NCBI GenBank assembly: GCA_963798435.1
Contig: CAWCTF010000004.1
Span: 1,116,001 to 1,180,000, forward strand
Reading direction: 5' to 3'
DNA length: 64,000 nt
Source: JALHST01 sp963798435
Lineage (GTDB): Bacteria > Bacteroidota > Bacteroidia > Flavobacteriales > Flavobacteriaceae
This document shows positions 53,302 through 62,405 of this stretch, one piece after another. The position numbers and the translations under genes are program-made. Positions within the stretch are counted from its first letter, which is position 1. Each line of letters starts with the position of its first letter. The notes below the pieces were generated by a model. The model was not told the DNA's origin, searched no databases, and worked only from the letters and a program-made list of their open reading frames with translations.

Positions 53302-53332
53302 TTTGCGACTCATTTAATTAACCATAGTTTAC
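53302..53332 (+). promoter_or_regulatory. Promoter-like element upstream of the SusC gene
   Basis: TTTG (53302-53305), then exactly 19 bp, then TAGTTTAC (53325-53332), six of eight matches to TAnnTTTG; the predicted start of transcription is about 6-10 bp before the ATG at 53345, so the leader would be very short. The alternative is a start elsewhere in the 274-bp divergent region. Confidence 0.35.
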
Positions 53333-53344
53333 AAATACGAAAAA

Positions 53345-56300
53345 ATGAAAAGAAAACTACTTATTTTGGTAATAGCATTTTTTGCGGTTGCCTTTGGCCA
53401 TTCCCAAACGCCTTTTAAGGGAAAGGTCTTAGATGAAAACAGCGTACCCATGCCAGGGGCTTCGGTTGTAATAAAAGGAAGCATCAGTGGAGTGGCAACC
53501 GATTTTGACGGAAATTTCGAAATTGACCTGCCGACAGGAAATGAAACCTTAGTGGTGTCCTATATCGGCTATCTATCAACTGAGTATGATCCTTCAGGTC
53601 AAACTATTGGAACGATTACCCTGGAGCCCGATTCCCAGAAATTGGATGAAGTGGTGGTCACCGCCTTGGGGATAAAAAGAGAAAAGAAGTCCCTTGGATA
53701 TGCCTCTCAGGAATTGGGGACAGATGAGGTTACTTCGGCCCGTGAACCGAACTTGTTGAACGGTATTTCCGGGAAGGTAGCTGGCCTTCAAATTACGAAT
53801 GGTTCCTCTGGCCTCGGTGGTTCGGCAAGGGTCACGATTCGAGGGGATGCCTCTTTGAACATCAATGGCAACTCGCCTTTGTTCATTGTTGATGGCACGC
53901 CCATAAGCAACGAAATAGTCGGGTCGTCGGGTTCGGGCACCCAAGATGTCGATTATGGTAATGGGGCAGCTGAAATAAATCCTCAGGACATTGAATCGAT
54001 CAACGTTTTGAAAGGACCGGCAGCAGCAGCGCTATATGGTTCCCGCGCTGCGAATGGCGCGATTATAATCACGACCAAAAAAGGGAACAATAGAAAAGGT
54101 AGACTTGGAATTTCGATCAATTCGGGCGTTACCATGGAAAATGTACTGCTGCTGCCTGATTGGCAAAACGTGTATGGGCAAGGAAATAACAAACAATTTG
54201 AATTTGTTGATGGTGCCGGGAGTGGTATTGCAGATGGTGTAGATGAAAGTTGGGGTCCCCCGTTAGATACCGGTTTGTTGATACCGCAGTTTGATTCTCC
54301 GAGGGCCGATGGCACGCGTGGCGGGGATATTTTGGTGAGTAACTCACCTATTACGGCTACACCCTGGGTTTCACAGCCTAATAATACCAAGGATTTCTTT
54401 GATACGGGGTATACTAAAACCAACAGCATATCTATTTCTAAATCAGGAGACCTTGGTAATGTGCGTTTTTCATACCAAAACCTAGACCAGGAGGGGATAA
54501 TTCCGAATACCGATCTTCGAAGGAATAGCTTCAATGTAAGTACTGGTTTGAATTTAACAGACCATTTGACCTTCAACGTGAATGTCAATTATATTAAGAC
54601 CGATAGTGGCAACCGCCCATCCCTGAGCTATGGCACTGAAAGTGTCATGTATCTCTTTATCTGGTATGGGAGACAACTCAATACGAATAATCTAAGGGAT
54701 TATTGGATGCGGGGACTAGAAGGTAGACAGCAGTTTAATTACAATTACAACTACCATGACAACCCTTTCTTCAATGTATACGAAAATACCAATTCACAAG
54801 ATAAGGATCGGGTTTTTGGCAATGTGAGCATGAATTATAAATTTCACAAAAACTGGAATTTGCTACTTAGGTCAGGTCGTGACTTTTACAACGAACTTAG
54901 GGCTAAGAAAAGGGCATTTAGCACACAGCGTTTTCCGTTAGGGTACTATCGGGAAGACAATGTCTTCTTTGAGGAATCGAATACCGATTTCCTGTTATCG
55001 TACGATAAGACCTTCAAGGATAAATTCAATATCAATTTTTCTGTAGGAGGGAACCATTTACGACAAACTCAGGATTATAATCAAACGGTGGCCCCACAAT
55101 TAATAAATCCGGGTATTTATTCTTTTAATAATACCCGTAGGCCTTTGGAGGTTTCTGTAAACAATAGCGAGAAAAGAATAAATAGTGTATACGGTTTTGC
55201 GCGTTTTGCCTATGACGAGTCGATTTATTTGGATATTACAGGGCGAAACGACTGGTCAAGTACTTTACCAACCGATAATAACTCTTATTTCTATCCGTCG
55301 GCAACCTTAAGTGTTATTGCAAGTCAAATTTTCAACATGCCAGAATGGGTATCCTTTGCAAAACTAAGAGCTGCTTATGCCGAGGTTGGTAATGATACAG
55401 ATCCGTATCGGCTGGCCAGTTTTTTTGTTAATGAAACCCCATTTGGTGACAACCCGGTGTTGACCGAATCGCAATTGATCCCCAATGCGGACCTGAAACC
55501 GGAAATTACTTCATCCTATGAATTCGGATTGGATCTGCGCCTTTTTCAAAGTCGTCTGAATCTCGATGCTACCTATTATGATGGAAGGACAAAAAACCAA
55601 ATTATTCCGATAAGTACCGATATTGCCAGCGGATATACCAGTAAATTAATAAATGCCGGGGAAGTTCGAAACCATGGTATTGAAGCTATCTTAAACGTGA
55701 TTCCGGTGCGAACCAATAATTTTACTTGGAATACTACTTTTAATTTTTCAAGAAACCGCAGTGAGGTGACCGACCTTGGTGGCGTTGATTATACGCTGAC
55801 CGAAAGGAACGGGGCTTTCATCCAGGCAAGGGAAGGGGGCTCAATAAGCGCTATTTATGGTCGCGGCTTCCAAAGGGTCGATGATCCTAATAGCGAGTTC
55901 TTTGGTCAGTTGATAATAGACTCCAATGGTATTCCACTGCGAACCGATGATTTGGTCTATCAAGGGGATTATGCACCTGATTTCACATTGGGAATCTTGA
56001 ATAGCTTCAAGTACAAAGCCTTCGATTTTGGCTTTCTATTTGATACCCGTCAAGGAGGCATCGTAGTTTCACGAACCAAAACGATTGGTTCGACCTCAGG
56101 TCAGCTCGTGGAGACTTTGGTAGGACGGGAAACAGGCATAGTCGCCACAGGTGTTCAGCAAACAGCACCAGGTGTATTTGCACCCAATACGGTCAATGTA
56201 GATGCACGAACCTACAACAACCGATATTACGAGCGGGATAACGTAGAAGCGGCAAAATATGATGCCTCCTACACCAAATTACGGGAAGTTACCTTGGGAT

Positions 56301-56509
56301 ATTCAATGCCTAAAAAATTCGTGGACAAATTACCGATTTCAGGGGCTAGATTGTCCTTGACAGGAAGAAATTTGGTCTTATGGACTGACAACCCTCACTT
56401 TGATCCTGAAACAATCTCCGTTTCCGGAGGTACTTTACAACCAGGTATCGAAAACATGTCCTATCCCAGTACAAAATCATATACACTTAATTTACAAATC
56501 GATTTTTAA
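53345..56509 (+). CDS. SusC-family TonB-dependent outer-membrane transporter
   Basis: A 1054-residue SusC-like protein. After the signal peptide (to SQ, residue ~21) is a carboxypeptidase-like CarbopepD_reg domain (KGKVLDENSVPMPGASVVI, residues ~25-100), then the plug (VVVTALGIKREKKSLGYA, PLFIVDGTPISN, INVLKGPAAAALYGSRAANG) and a C-terminal 22-strand barrel ending with a terminal Phe (TLNLQIDF). It pairs with SusD downstream (10 bp gap). Here the lock-and-key substrate is inferred to be a phosphonate-bearing glycan or lipid, because no glycoside hydrolases are in the locus. Confidence 0.93.
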   Translation: MKRKLLILVIAFFAVAFGHSQTPFKGKVLDENSVPMPGASVVIKGSISGVATDFDGNFEIDLPTGNETLVVSYIGYLSTEYDPSGQTIGTITLEPDSQKLDEVVVTALGIKREKKSLGYASQELGTDEVTSAREPNLLNGISGKVAGLQITNGSSGLGGSARVTIRGDASLNINGNSPLFIVDGTPISNEIVGSSGSGTQDVDYGNGAAEINPQDIESINVLKGPAAAALYGSRAANGAIIITTKKGNNRKGRLGISINSGVTMENVLLLPDWQNVYGQGNNKQFEFVDGAGSGIADGVDESWGPPLDTGLLIPQFDSPRADGTRGGDILVSNSPITATPWVSQPNNTKDFFDTGYTKTNSISISKSGDLGNVRFSYQNLDQEGIIPNTDLRRNSFNVSTGLNLTDHLTFNVNVNYIKTDSGNRPSLSYGTESVMYLFIWYGRQLNTNNLRDYWMRGLEGRQQFNYNYNYHDNPFFNVYENTNSQDKDRVFGNVSMNYKFHKNWNLLLRSGRDFYNELRAKKRAFSTQRFPLGYYREDNVFFEESNTDFLLSYDKTFKDKFNINFSVGGNHLRQTQDYNQTVAPQLINPGIYSFNNTRRPLEVSVNNSEKRINSVYGFARFAYDESIYLDITGRNDWSSTLPTDNNSYFYPSATLSVIASQIFNMPEWVSFAKLRAAYAEVGNDTDPYRLASFFVNETPFGDNPVLTESQLIPNADLKPEITSSYEFGLDLRLFQSRLNLDATYYDGRTKNQIIPISTDIASGYTSKLINAGEVRNHGIEAILNVIPVRTNNFTWNTTFNFSRNRSEVTDLGGVDYTLTERNGAFIQAREGGSISAIYGRGFQRVDDPNSEFFGQLIIDSNGIPLRTDDLVYQGDYAPDFTLGILNSFKYKAFDFGFLFDTRQGGIVVSRTKTIGSTSGQLVETLVGRETGIVATGVQQTAPGVFAPNTVNVDARTYNNRYYERDNVEAAKYDASYTKLREVTLGYSMPKKFVDKLPISGARLSLTGRNLVLWTDNPHFDPETISVSGGTLQPGIENMSYPSTKSYTLNLQIDF

Positions 56510-56519
56510 TACTAGAACG

Positions 56520-58085
56520 ATGAAAAACTTACAGGCAAGAGTATCAGTAATTTTTAGTGTCTGTCTTTTGGCAACCACCATTTTAGGGTGTACCAAAGAC
56601 TTTGAAGAGATCAATAAAAACCCGAACTATCCCGAGCAGGCCGCTTCAGAACTATTATTGCCCGGCGTGATGCGTCAGATGGCCTATAACTGGGGCAATC
56701 AAGGCTGGGAAGAAGGTTTTACGGTAACCCAATACGGAGCGCGACTACAGTTTACATCGGGGGACCGCTATAATTGGGATCCTACCAACAATCCTTATTT
56801 TGATGCGTATGATAGCATGCGGGATATTGAGAACGTGATCCGCGATAATAAGGATAATCCAGATGGGCAGAACTATTACGGTGTTGCGCTAATCATTAAA
56901 TCCTGGATCTACTCCTACCTTACCGATGCGTATGGCGACGTACCCTATACTGATTCGGTAAAGGGGATAAGTGATGGGAATATCACCCCGGAATTTACCC
57001 CGCAACAACAAATCTATGATGGGTTATTGGCCGATTTAAAAACGGCGAATGCGGTTTTGACAGGTGTTAACAATATCTCAGGGGATATTCTCTATGGAGG
57101 GGATGTTTTGAAATGGCGTAAATTTGCGAACTCCCTTAGAATGCGCTTGTTGCTGCGTATTAGCAATGTAGATCAAGCCAAAGCAGTTGCCGGAATGAAT
57201 GAAATTGTAAGCGATTTAGGTACCTATCCAATTTTTGAGGGGAACGCCGACAATGCTGCTTTGCAATGGAATTCAGACAATCCGCAACCGAAATACAATA
57301 CCCGTTCCGGTAGTTTTGATGAGGTTCGTTTGAGTCTCACATTAGAGACACGTTTAAAGGCGCTAAACGATAGGAGGTTGATTGTTTATGCCCAACCCAC
57401 TTCCAATTCAGGCAAGGGAATCTATTCTGACAATCTAGACGACTATGTCGGCATGCCAAATGGTCTTGATGATGCAAAAGCATTAAGCTACAGCCCCACT
57501 GGCAACCCAGATGAATCAGGATCTAATTTCATATCCCGCCTAGGCGTTTTATTGACCTGTCGTGCATGTGATGTGGAAAATGCTTCTCCCACAGCTTCCC
57601 AAACGATTATTTTGGATTATGCGGAATTACAATTTATTTTAGCGGAAGCGCGTGAACGTAATTTTATCGCTGTTGGCGATGCGGCACAGTATTATGAAAA
57701 TGGCATACGGGCGTCTTTTGGATATTATTTAGATCGTATCAATGCAGGAGGATGGAACGAAATTGCGGCCGATCTCTCAGCTTTTGATTTGGACGGTTAT
57801 ATTGCGCAGACAGACGTTGCCTACGGTAGTCAAAACCTTGAAAAAATAGCATTGCAGAAGTGGATTGCATTGTTCTATACCGGTTTTGAAGCTTGGTCAG
57901 ATTGGCGAAGAACTGGCATGCCGGAAGTAATTCCAGGTCCGGATGCAGCAAACGACAAAAATGTCCCGGTTCGGTTTCTATACCCTAATGAGGTAAAATC
58001 AACCAATAATGCCAATTATCAAGCGGCGGTGGCTAGGCAAGGTGCCGATAATTTGAATACCAAACTATGGTGGGATGTTAACTGA
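56520..58085 (+). CDS. SusD/RagB-family outer-membrane lipoprotein
   Basis: A 521-residue lipoprotein (ATG 56520; lipobox ILGC24) with a SusD-like helical fold of the SusD-like_2 branch: FEEINKNPNYPEQA, LLLPGVMRQMAYNWGNQGW, VALIIKSWIYSYLTDAYGDVPY, WRKFANSLRMRLLLRI. It covers the SusC barrel and delivers ligand. It overlaps the phosphodiesterase gene by 11 bp, so the genes are translationally coupled. Confidence 0.92.
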   Translation: MKNLQARVSVIFSVCLLATTILGCTKDFEEINKNPNYPEQAASELLLPGVMRQMAYNWGNQGWEEGFTVTQYGARLQFTSGDRYNWDPTNNPYFDAYDSMRDIENVIRDNKDNPDGQNYYGVALIIKSWIYSYLTDAYGDVPYTDSVKGISDGNITPEFTPQQQIYDGLLADLKTANAVLTGVNNISGDILYGGDVLKWRKFANSLRMRLLLRISNVDQAKAVAGMNEIVSDLGTYPIFEGNADNAALQWNSDNPQPKYNTRSGSFDEVRLSLTLETRLKALNDRRLIVYAQPTSNSGKGIYSDNLDDYVGMPNGLDDAKALSYSPTGNPDESGSNFISRLGVLLTCRACDVENASPTASQTIILDYAELQFILAEARERNFIAVGDAAQYYENGIRASFGYYLDRINAGGWNEIAADLSAFDLDGYIAQTDVAYGSQNLEKIALQKWIALFYTGFEAWSDWRRTGMPEVIPGPDAANDKNVPVRFLYPNEVKSTNNANYQAAVARQGADNLNTKLWWDVN

Positions 58086-59739
58086 GGTTCCTTTGATTAA
58101 AAATGCAGTAAGAACACTAACTTTGATCATGGCCATAGGGATTTGCTCCCTATGGTCTTGTGTTTCTGAAAAACGGCAAGCAATGCCCTTGGCAAAACAC
58201 GTTGTGGTCATTGGGTTTGACGGCTTGAGTCCAAACGGTCTGTCAAACGCCAAGACCCCTAATTTTGACAAATTAATACGAGAAGGTGCGTCGACCCTGC
58301 ATGCAAGATCCGTTTTACCTTCAAGCTCCAGTCCCAATTGGGCTTCCATGATAATGGGTGCGGGTCCCGAACAGCACGGCATAACCTCCAATAGCTGGGA
58401 ACGGAATGCCATTGAATTGCCCACTGTCGTTCAAAAGGAGGATTTTCTTTTTCCAACGATCTTTAAAACAATCGATGCACAAATTCAAAATGCTGAAATT
58501 GGCGCCATCTATCAATGGGGAGGCTTTGGCAGGCTTTTTGAAAAAAGTGCGGTCGATTTTGATAGCAACCCAAAAACAGAAGACGAAACGGCCGCCGTGG
58601 CCAGTTCCTACCTGAAATCAAAACAACCGACTTTTACGTTTGTTCATTTTGACCATGTAGATCATGCAGGCCATGAATTTGGGCATGGCACTCCTGAATA
58701 TAATAAATCGGTAGAAAAGGCAGATGCCTTGTTGGGCCAACTACTTGAGGCAATCGCCGCTTCGCCCATGGCGAAAGAAACAGTGGTGATCGTGAGTGCC
58801 GATCATGGCGGACTCGGTAAAGGTCATGGGGGAGCAACGCTGCAAGAAATGGAAATACCCTTTATCGTCTGGGGAAAATCGGTCAAGAAACATGGTACCC
58901 TTGAATTTCCGGTGTACCAATATGACAATGCAGCGACCGTCGCTTTTGCCTTGGGCGTAAAAATGCCAATGGCATGTATTGGCCGCCCGATAAAAAACGC
59001 GTTCGAAGGGTTTGATGAGGTTGATGCGTATCCCATAACCAAGCGCATGGAGGCCCCCGTTATTTTACCTGAAACAAATTCCTTTAAAAAAGCCGGTGGA
59101 ATGTTTTTTGACGAAGCCGATGTACGCATCCTTGGTGACGGAGCTATTAGATATACCCTTGATGGAACCCTTCCAACCGATGCTTCGAACAACTACACGA
59201 CCCCATTTAAAGTTTCAAAAAATACGGTTGTAAAAAGCGCGATCTTTAAAGAAGGAAGTATCGTGAGTGAAGTGAGCGAAGCTTATTTCAGGATCGTTCC
59301 GAAAAATGAAAAACCGCCGGTTTTATTTGAAGTATTTTATCTTTCCAATTTAGCAAGCGTGCCTTTTTTAGAAAAAAAGACGTCTAATATAAAAGGCTCT
59401 TGTTATGAGATAACTTCAGACGAAATAAAAGACAAAATAAAAGACAACACGGCAGTTCGTTTTACAACCAATATCACGATAGCAAATGAGGATCTATATA
59501 CTTTCTTCACAAGATCTGACGATGGAAGTATTTTAAAGATCAATAATGAAGTTGTTGTAAATAATGATGGCGATCATGGGGTTAAGGAAGAATCAGGAAA
59601 AAAAACTTTAAAACCCGGGGTATATCCATTGGAAGTCGTATGGTTCAATGGTGGGGGTGATGGTTGGTTGGATGTATTTATGGAAGGGACCACGATGCCC
59701 AAGCAAATACTGCCGACCACGTTTTTACGATCAAAATAA
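58075..59739 (+). CDS. Exported nucleotide-pyrophosphatase-type phosphodiesterase with CHB_HEX_C and PA14 domains
   Basis: A 554-residue protein with a lipoprotein-like N-terminus (Cys29). The AP-superfamily phosphodiesterase domain spans residues ~40-330. Metal Asp49 is in VVVIGFDGLSP, the nucleophile Ser85 in SSSSPNWASMIMGAGPEQHG (replacing the usual Thr), then VHFDHVDHAGHEFG and VIVSADHGGLGKGHG bring the remaining Asp/His ligands. Residues ~335-408 resemble a chitobiase/hexosaminidase C-terminal domain (YTLDGTLPTDASNNYTTPF) and 411-550 a PA14 glycan-binding domain (YTFFTRSDDGSILKINNE, WFNGGGDGWLDVFMEG). This could trim phosphonodiesters from glycans; family relatives also include phosphonate hydrolases. 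Confidence 0.85.
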   Translation: MLTEVPLIKNAVRTLTLIMAIGICSLWSCVSEKRQAMPLAKHVVVIGFDGLSPNGLSNAKTPNFDKLIREGASTLHARSVLPSSSSPNWASMIMGAGPEQHGITSNSWERNAIELPTVVQKEDFLFPTIFKTIDAQIQNAEIGAIYQWGGFGRLFEKSAVDFDSNPKTEDETAAVASSYLKSKQPTFTFVHFDHVDHAGHEFGHGTPEYNKSVEKADALLGQLLEAIAASPMAKETVVIVSADHGGLGKGHGGATLQEMEIPFIVWGKSVKKHGTLEFPVYQYDNAATVAFALGVKMPMACIGRPIKNAFEGFDEVDAYPITKRMEAPVILPETNSFKKAGGMFFDEADVRILGDGAIRYTLDGTLPTDASNNYTTPFKVSKNTVVKSAIFKEGSIVSEVSEAYFRIVPKNEKPPVLFEVFYLSNLASVPFLEKKTSNIKGSCYEITSDEIKDKIKDNTAVRFTTNITIANEDLYTFFTRSDDGSILKINNEVVVNNDGDHGVKEESGKKTLKPGVYPLEVVWFNGGGDGWLDVFMEGTTMPKQILPTTFLRSK

Positions 59740-59740
59740 A

Positions 59741-61017
59741 ATGGGGATGGATTTTTGTAAACTGCTAGTGGTCTTGCTTTTTTTTATGATGGAAGCTGTT
59801 TTCGGTCAGGAAATAGGCGCACAACTTTCGCCTTGGGAAGAAGGGATGATAGACATACACCATATCAATACCGGTCGTGGGGATGCTGCATTTTTTATTT
59901 TCCCGGATGGTACGACGCTGTTGATCGATGCGGGCGACATGTCTGAGACCCATCCACGAACCCTTTCGGCTCGAAATGCAAAATTGATGCCCGACCATTC
60001 AAAATCGGCCCCTGAATGGATTGTTGAATACATCCGGCAATTTCTTCCCAAAAATGCACCTTTACAATTAGATTATGCGCTGATCACCCATTACCACGAT
60101 GATCATTTTGGCGAGATGGATGCGCATCGGAAATTGCAGGAAAAGGGGAGTATTTCCTGACCGGAATTACCGAGGTAGGTACGCTTTTACCCATAAAAAA
60201 GTTGATCGATCGCGGTAGTGAGTACCCCCTAGACTTAAAGGATGAAATGGTACAACATGAATTTGATCAAAACGATGCCTACGGAATGATCGCCACATTA
60301 AGGAATTATTGGAAATTTATCGACTTTCAAAGTAATACTGTGGGTCTTGTCCATGAAACCATGCTGCCCGGGTCGGCGGCGCAAATTGTTCTAAAAAAGG
60401 ACGCCGGGGACTACCCCGACTTTGTGGTCAGGAACATTGCGGTCAACGGTAAAATATGGACGGGTCTGAACGATGATTACTTTTCGCTTTTCAAGATGGG
60501 GGAGTACCCAGGCGAAAATCCTTTGAGTGCCTGTATACGAATCTCATATGGCAATTTTGATTATTTTACGGGTGGGGACATCAGTGGTATCGACGGTTTC
60601 GGTGCTACCGATATACATTCGGTAGAATCGAATATTGCCCCGATAGTCGGCCCCGTAGATGTGGCGACCCTCAACCATCATGGCAACCGGGATTCACAAA
60701 ATACGTTTTATGTGCGAACCATAAGACCACGGGTTTGGGTACAGCAAAACTGGTCGTCCGATCATCCTGGGGAAGAGGTTTTGCGGCGTATTACCTCAGA
60801 AGCACTTTATCCGGGTGCACGTGATATTTTTTCCACGGTGATGTTGCAGGCCAATAAAGAGGTTATCGGCGGCCGCTTGGATGCATACAAAAGCCAAAAT
60901 GGACACATTGTGATTCGCGTCGAAAAAGGGGGGAATTCGTACGAGGTCTTCATCTTGAACGATGCTTCCGGGAAACGGGAGATACTATCAAAACATGGGC
61001 CCTATGAAGCCAACTAA
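59741..61017 (+). pseudogene. Exported metallo-beta-lactamase-fold hydrolase, one frameshift at A4G4
   Basis: The first frame (59741-60160) has a signal peptide (MGMDFCKLLVVLLFFMMEAVFG), IDIHHINTGRGDAAFFIFPDGTTLLIDAGD and the zinc motif HYHDDH (His117, His119, Asp121, His122). Another frame continues to 61017 with GEYFLTGITEVGTLLPIKKL, YFTGGDISG (Asp) and VATLNHHGNRDSQN (His). One base seems missing in the AAAAGGGG run (60141-60148); fused product would be about 425 residues, a ComEC-like exported MBL. The stretch A-AAG-GGG (60142-60148) also fits a -1 slippery heptamer, so programmed frameshift is an alternative to error or pseudogene. Confidence 0.8.
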
Positions 61018-62368
61018 TCGATTGGAAATAGATAACAACAAACGCACGGAAGGAGATATTAATAGTACGCCTGCACGGGATGAATGGTGGGCCAATGAGG
61101 TAGCTGCAACTACCAAAAAGCTGCTCGAAAAAGATGCGCGCTTCTTCTTGCACCAGGCCCTTTCAACACCCTGTTTGGATGTCTTGAAAAGCGGTCATGG
61201 TCCCTATTTCGAGAATTTGGATGGAAAAAAATACCTTGATTTTCATGGGAACAACGTGCATCAGGTCGGGTATTCGCATCCGAAGTTGCTGCAGCGTTTG
61301 ACAGATCAGATGCAATTGCTGCCTTTTTCCCCACGACGTTTTACCAACAAGGTTGCCATCGATTTTGCAGAAAAACTGGCTTCGTTATTGCCTGGGGATC
61401 TAAATCGTTCTTTATTTACCCCGAATGGGAGTTCGTCCATCGGAATCGCCTTAAAATTGGCACGGGCCATTACCGGAAAATTTAAAGTGGTTTCTTTTTG
61501 GGATTCTTTCCATGGGGCATCCTTAGATGCCATCAGCATAGGTGGGGAAGCCGTATTCAGGGAATATATGGGCCCTTTGATGCCTGGAGTGGAACGTATT
61601 CCGCCACCCGTTACCTATCGTGGGATTTTTGAGGAAAATGAATCAAAATGCCTTGAATATTTAGAATACGTTTTCACAAAGGAAGGAGACATTGGGGCGT
61701 TTATAGCCGAGACCATTCGAAATACCGATGTGCAAGTACCCTCTAAAAGCTTTTGGAAGATCGCCCGAGAACTTTGTGATAGGCATGGAGTAATCCTGAT
61801 ACTTGATGAGATACCCATCGCACTTGGCAGAACTGGGTATATGTTCGCTTTTGAGCATTATGGTATAGAACCCGATATTCTTTGCTTGGGCAAAGGGCTG
61901 GGCGGCGGCATCATGCCACAGGCCGCGATCGTTACAAGGGATAGTTACAATAGGTTTGGGGACATTTCCTTGGGGCATTATACGCACGAAAAAAGTCCGT
62001 TAGGTGCTGCTGCCGGTCTCGCTGTCCTAGAAATTATCGAGGAGGAAAAATTATTGGAAAAAGTGCGGTTTGACGAGAAATATATGCGCGATGCACTGGC
62101 CAATTTATATAATAAACATCGAATCATTGGCGATGTGAGAGGAATGGGACTCCTTTGGGGTGTTGAATTGGTAAAGGATAGGGCGACCAAGGAAAAGGCT
62201 GAAAACGAAGCTGAAAAAATCATGTACGAATGTTTGAAAAACGGACTCAGCTTTAAAGTCTCTGCCGGGAATGTAATCCAGCTCTCCCCGGCATTGACCA
62301 TATCGCGTCAAGATTTACAGAAAGCGCTTGCAATTATAGATGAGGCCATCACTCAAGTAGGTGTCTAA
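61004..62368 (+). CDS. pbfA: Class III PLP enzyme, (R)-1-hydroxy-2-aminoethylphosphonate ammonia-lyase-like
   Basis: A 454-residue cytoplasmic class III aminotransferase-fold enzyme. Schiff-base Lys297 is in LCLGKGLGGG; Asp268, which binds the pyridine nitrogen, is in LILDEIPIALGRTGYMF. That DEIPxxLGRTG segment and the N-terminal WWANEV and FLHQALSTPCL motifs recall PbfA-type lyases rather than plain transaminases, which have DEVQ(T/S)GxGRTG. PbfA converts the hydroxy-AEP to phosphonoacetaldehyde and ammonia; the substrate here is inferred from neighbours. ATG at 61004 (alternative 60995) overlaps the MBL stop by 14 bp. Confidence 0.7.
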   Translation: MKPTNRLEIDNNKRTEGDINSTPARDEWWANEVAATTKKLLEKDARFFLHQALSTPCLDVLKSGHGPYFENLDGKKYLDFHGNNVHQVGYSHPKLLQRLTDQMQLLPFSPRRFTNKVAIDFAEKLASLLPGDLNRSLFTPNGSSSIGIALKLARAITGKFKVVSFWDSFHGASLDAISIGGEAVFREYMGPLMPGVERIPPPVTYRGIFEENESKCLEYLEYVFTKEGDIGAFIAETIRNTDVQVPSKSFWKIARELCDRHGVILILDEIPIALGRTGYMFAFEHYGIEPDILCLGKGLGGGIMPQAAIVTRDSYNRFGDISLGHYTHEKSPLGAAAGLAVLEIIEEEKLLEKVRFDEKYMRDALANLYNKHRIIGDVRGMGLLWGVELVKDRATKEKAENEAEKIMYECLKNGLSFKVSAGNVIQLSPALTISRQDLQKALAIIDEAITQVGV

Positions 62369-62405
62369 ATCCTTAGGTTCTAAATGAACAAAAAATACGA
62401 ATATC

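Noticed and set aside
56400..56519. Upstream extension of the SusD gene to 56400
   Set aside because: Inside SusC coding sequence; ATG at 56520 is followed by a clear lipoprotein signal.
59648..59740. Upstream extension of the MBL gene to 59648
   Set aside because: That part overlaps the phosphodiesterase C-terminus in another frame; ATG at 59741 gives a proper signal peptide.
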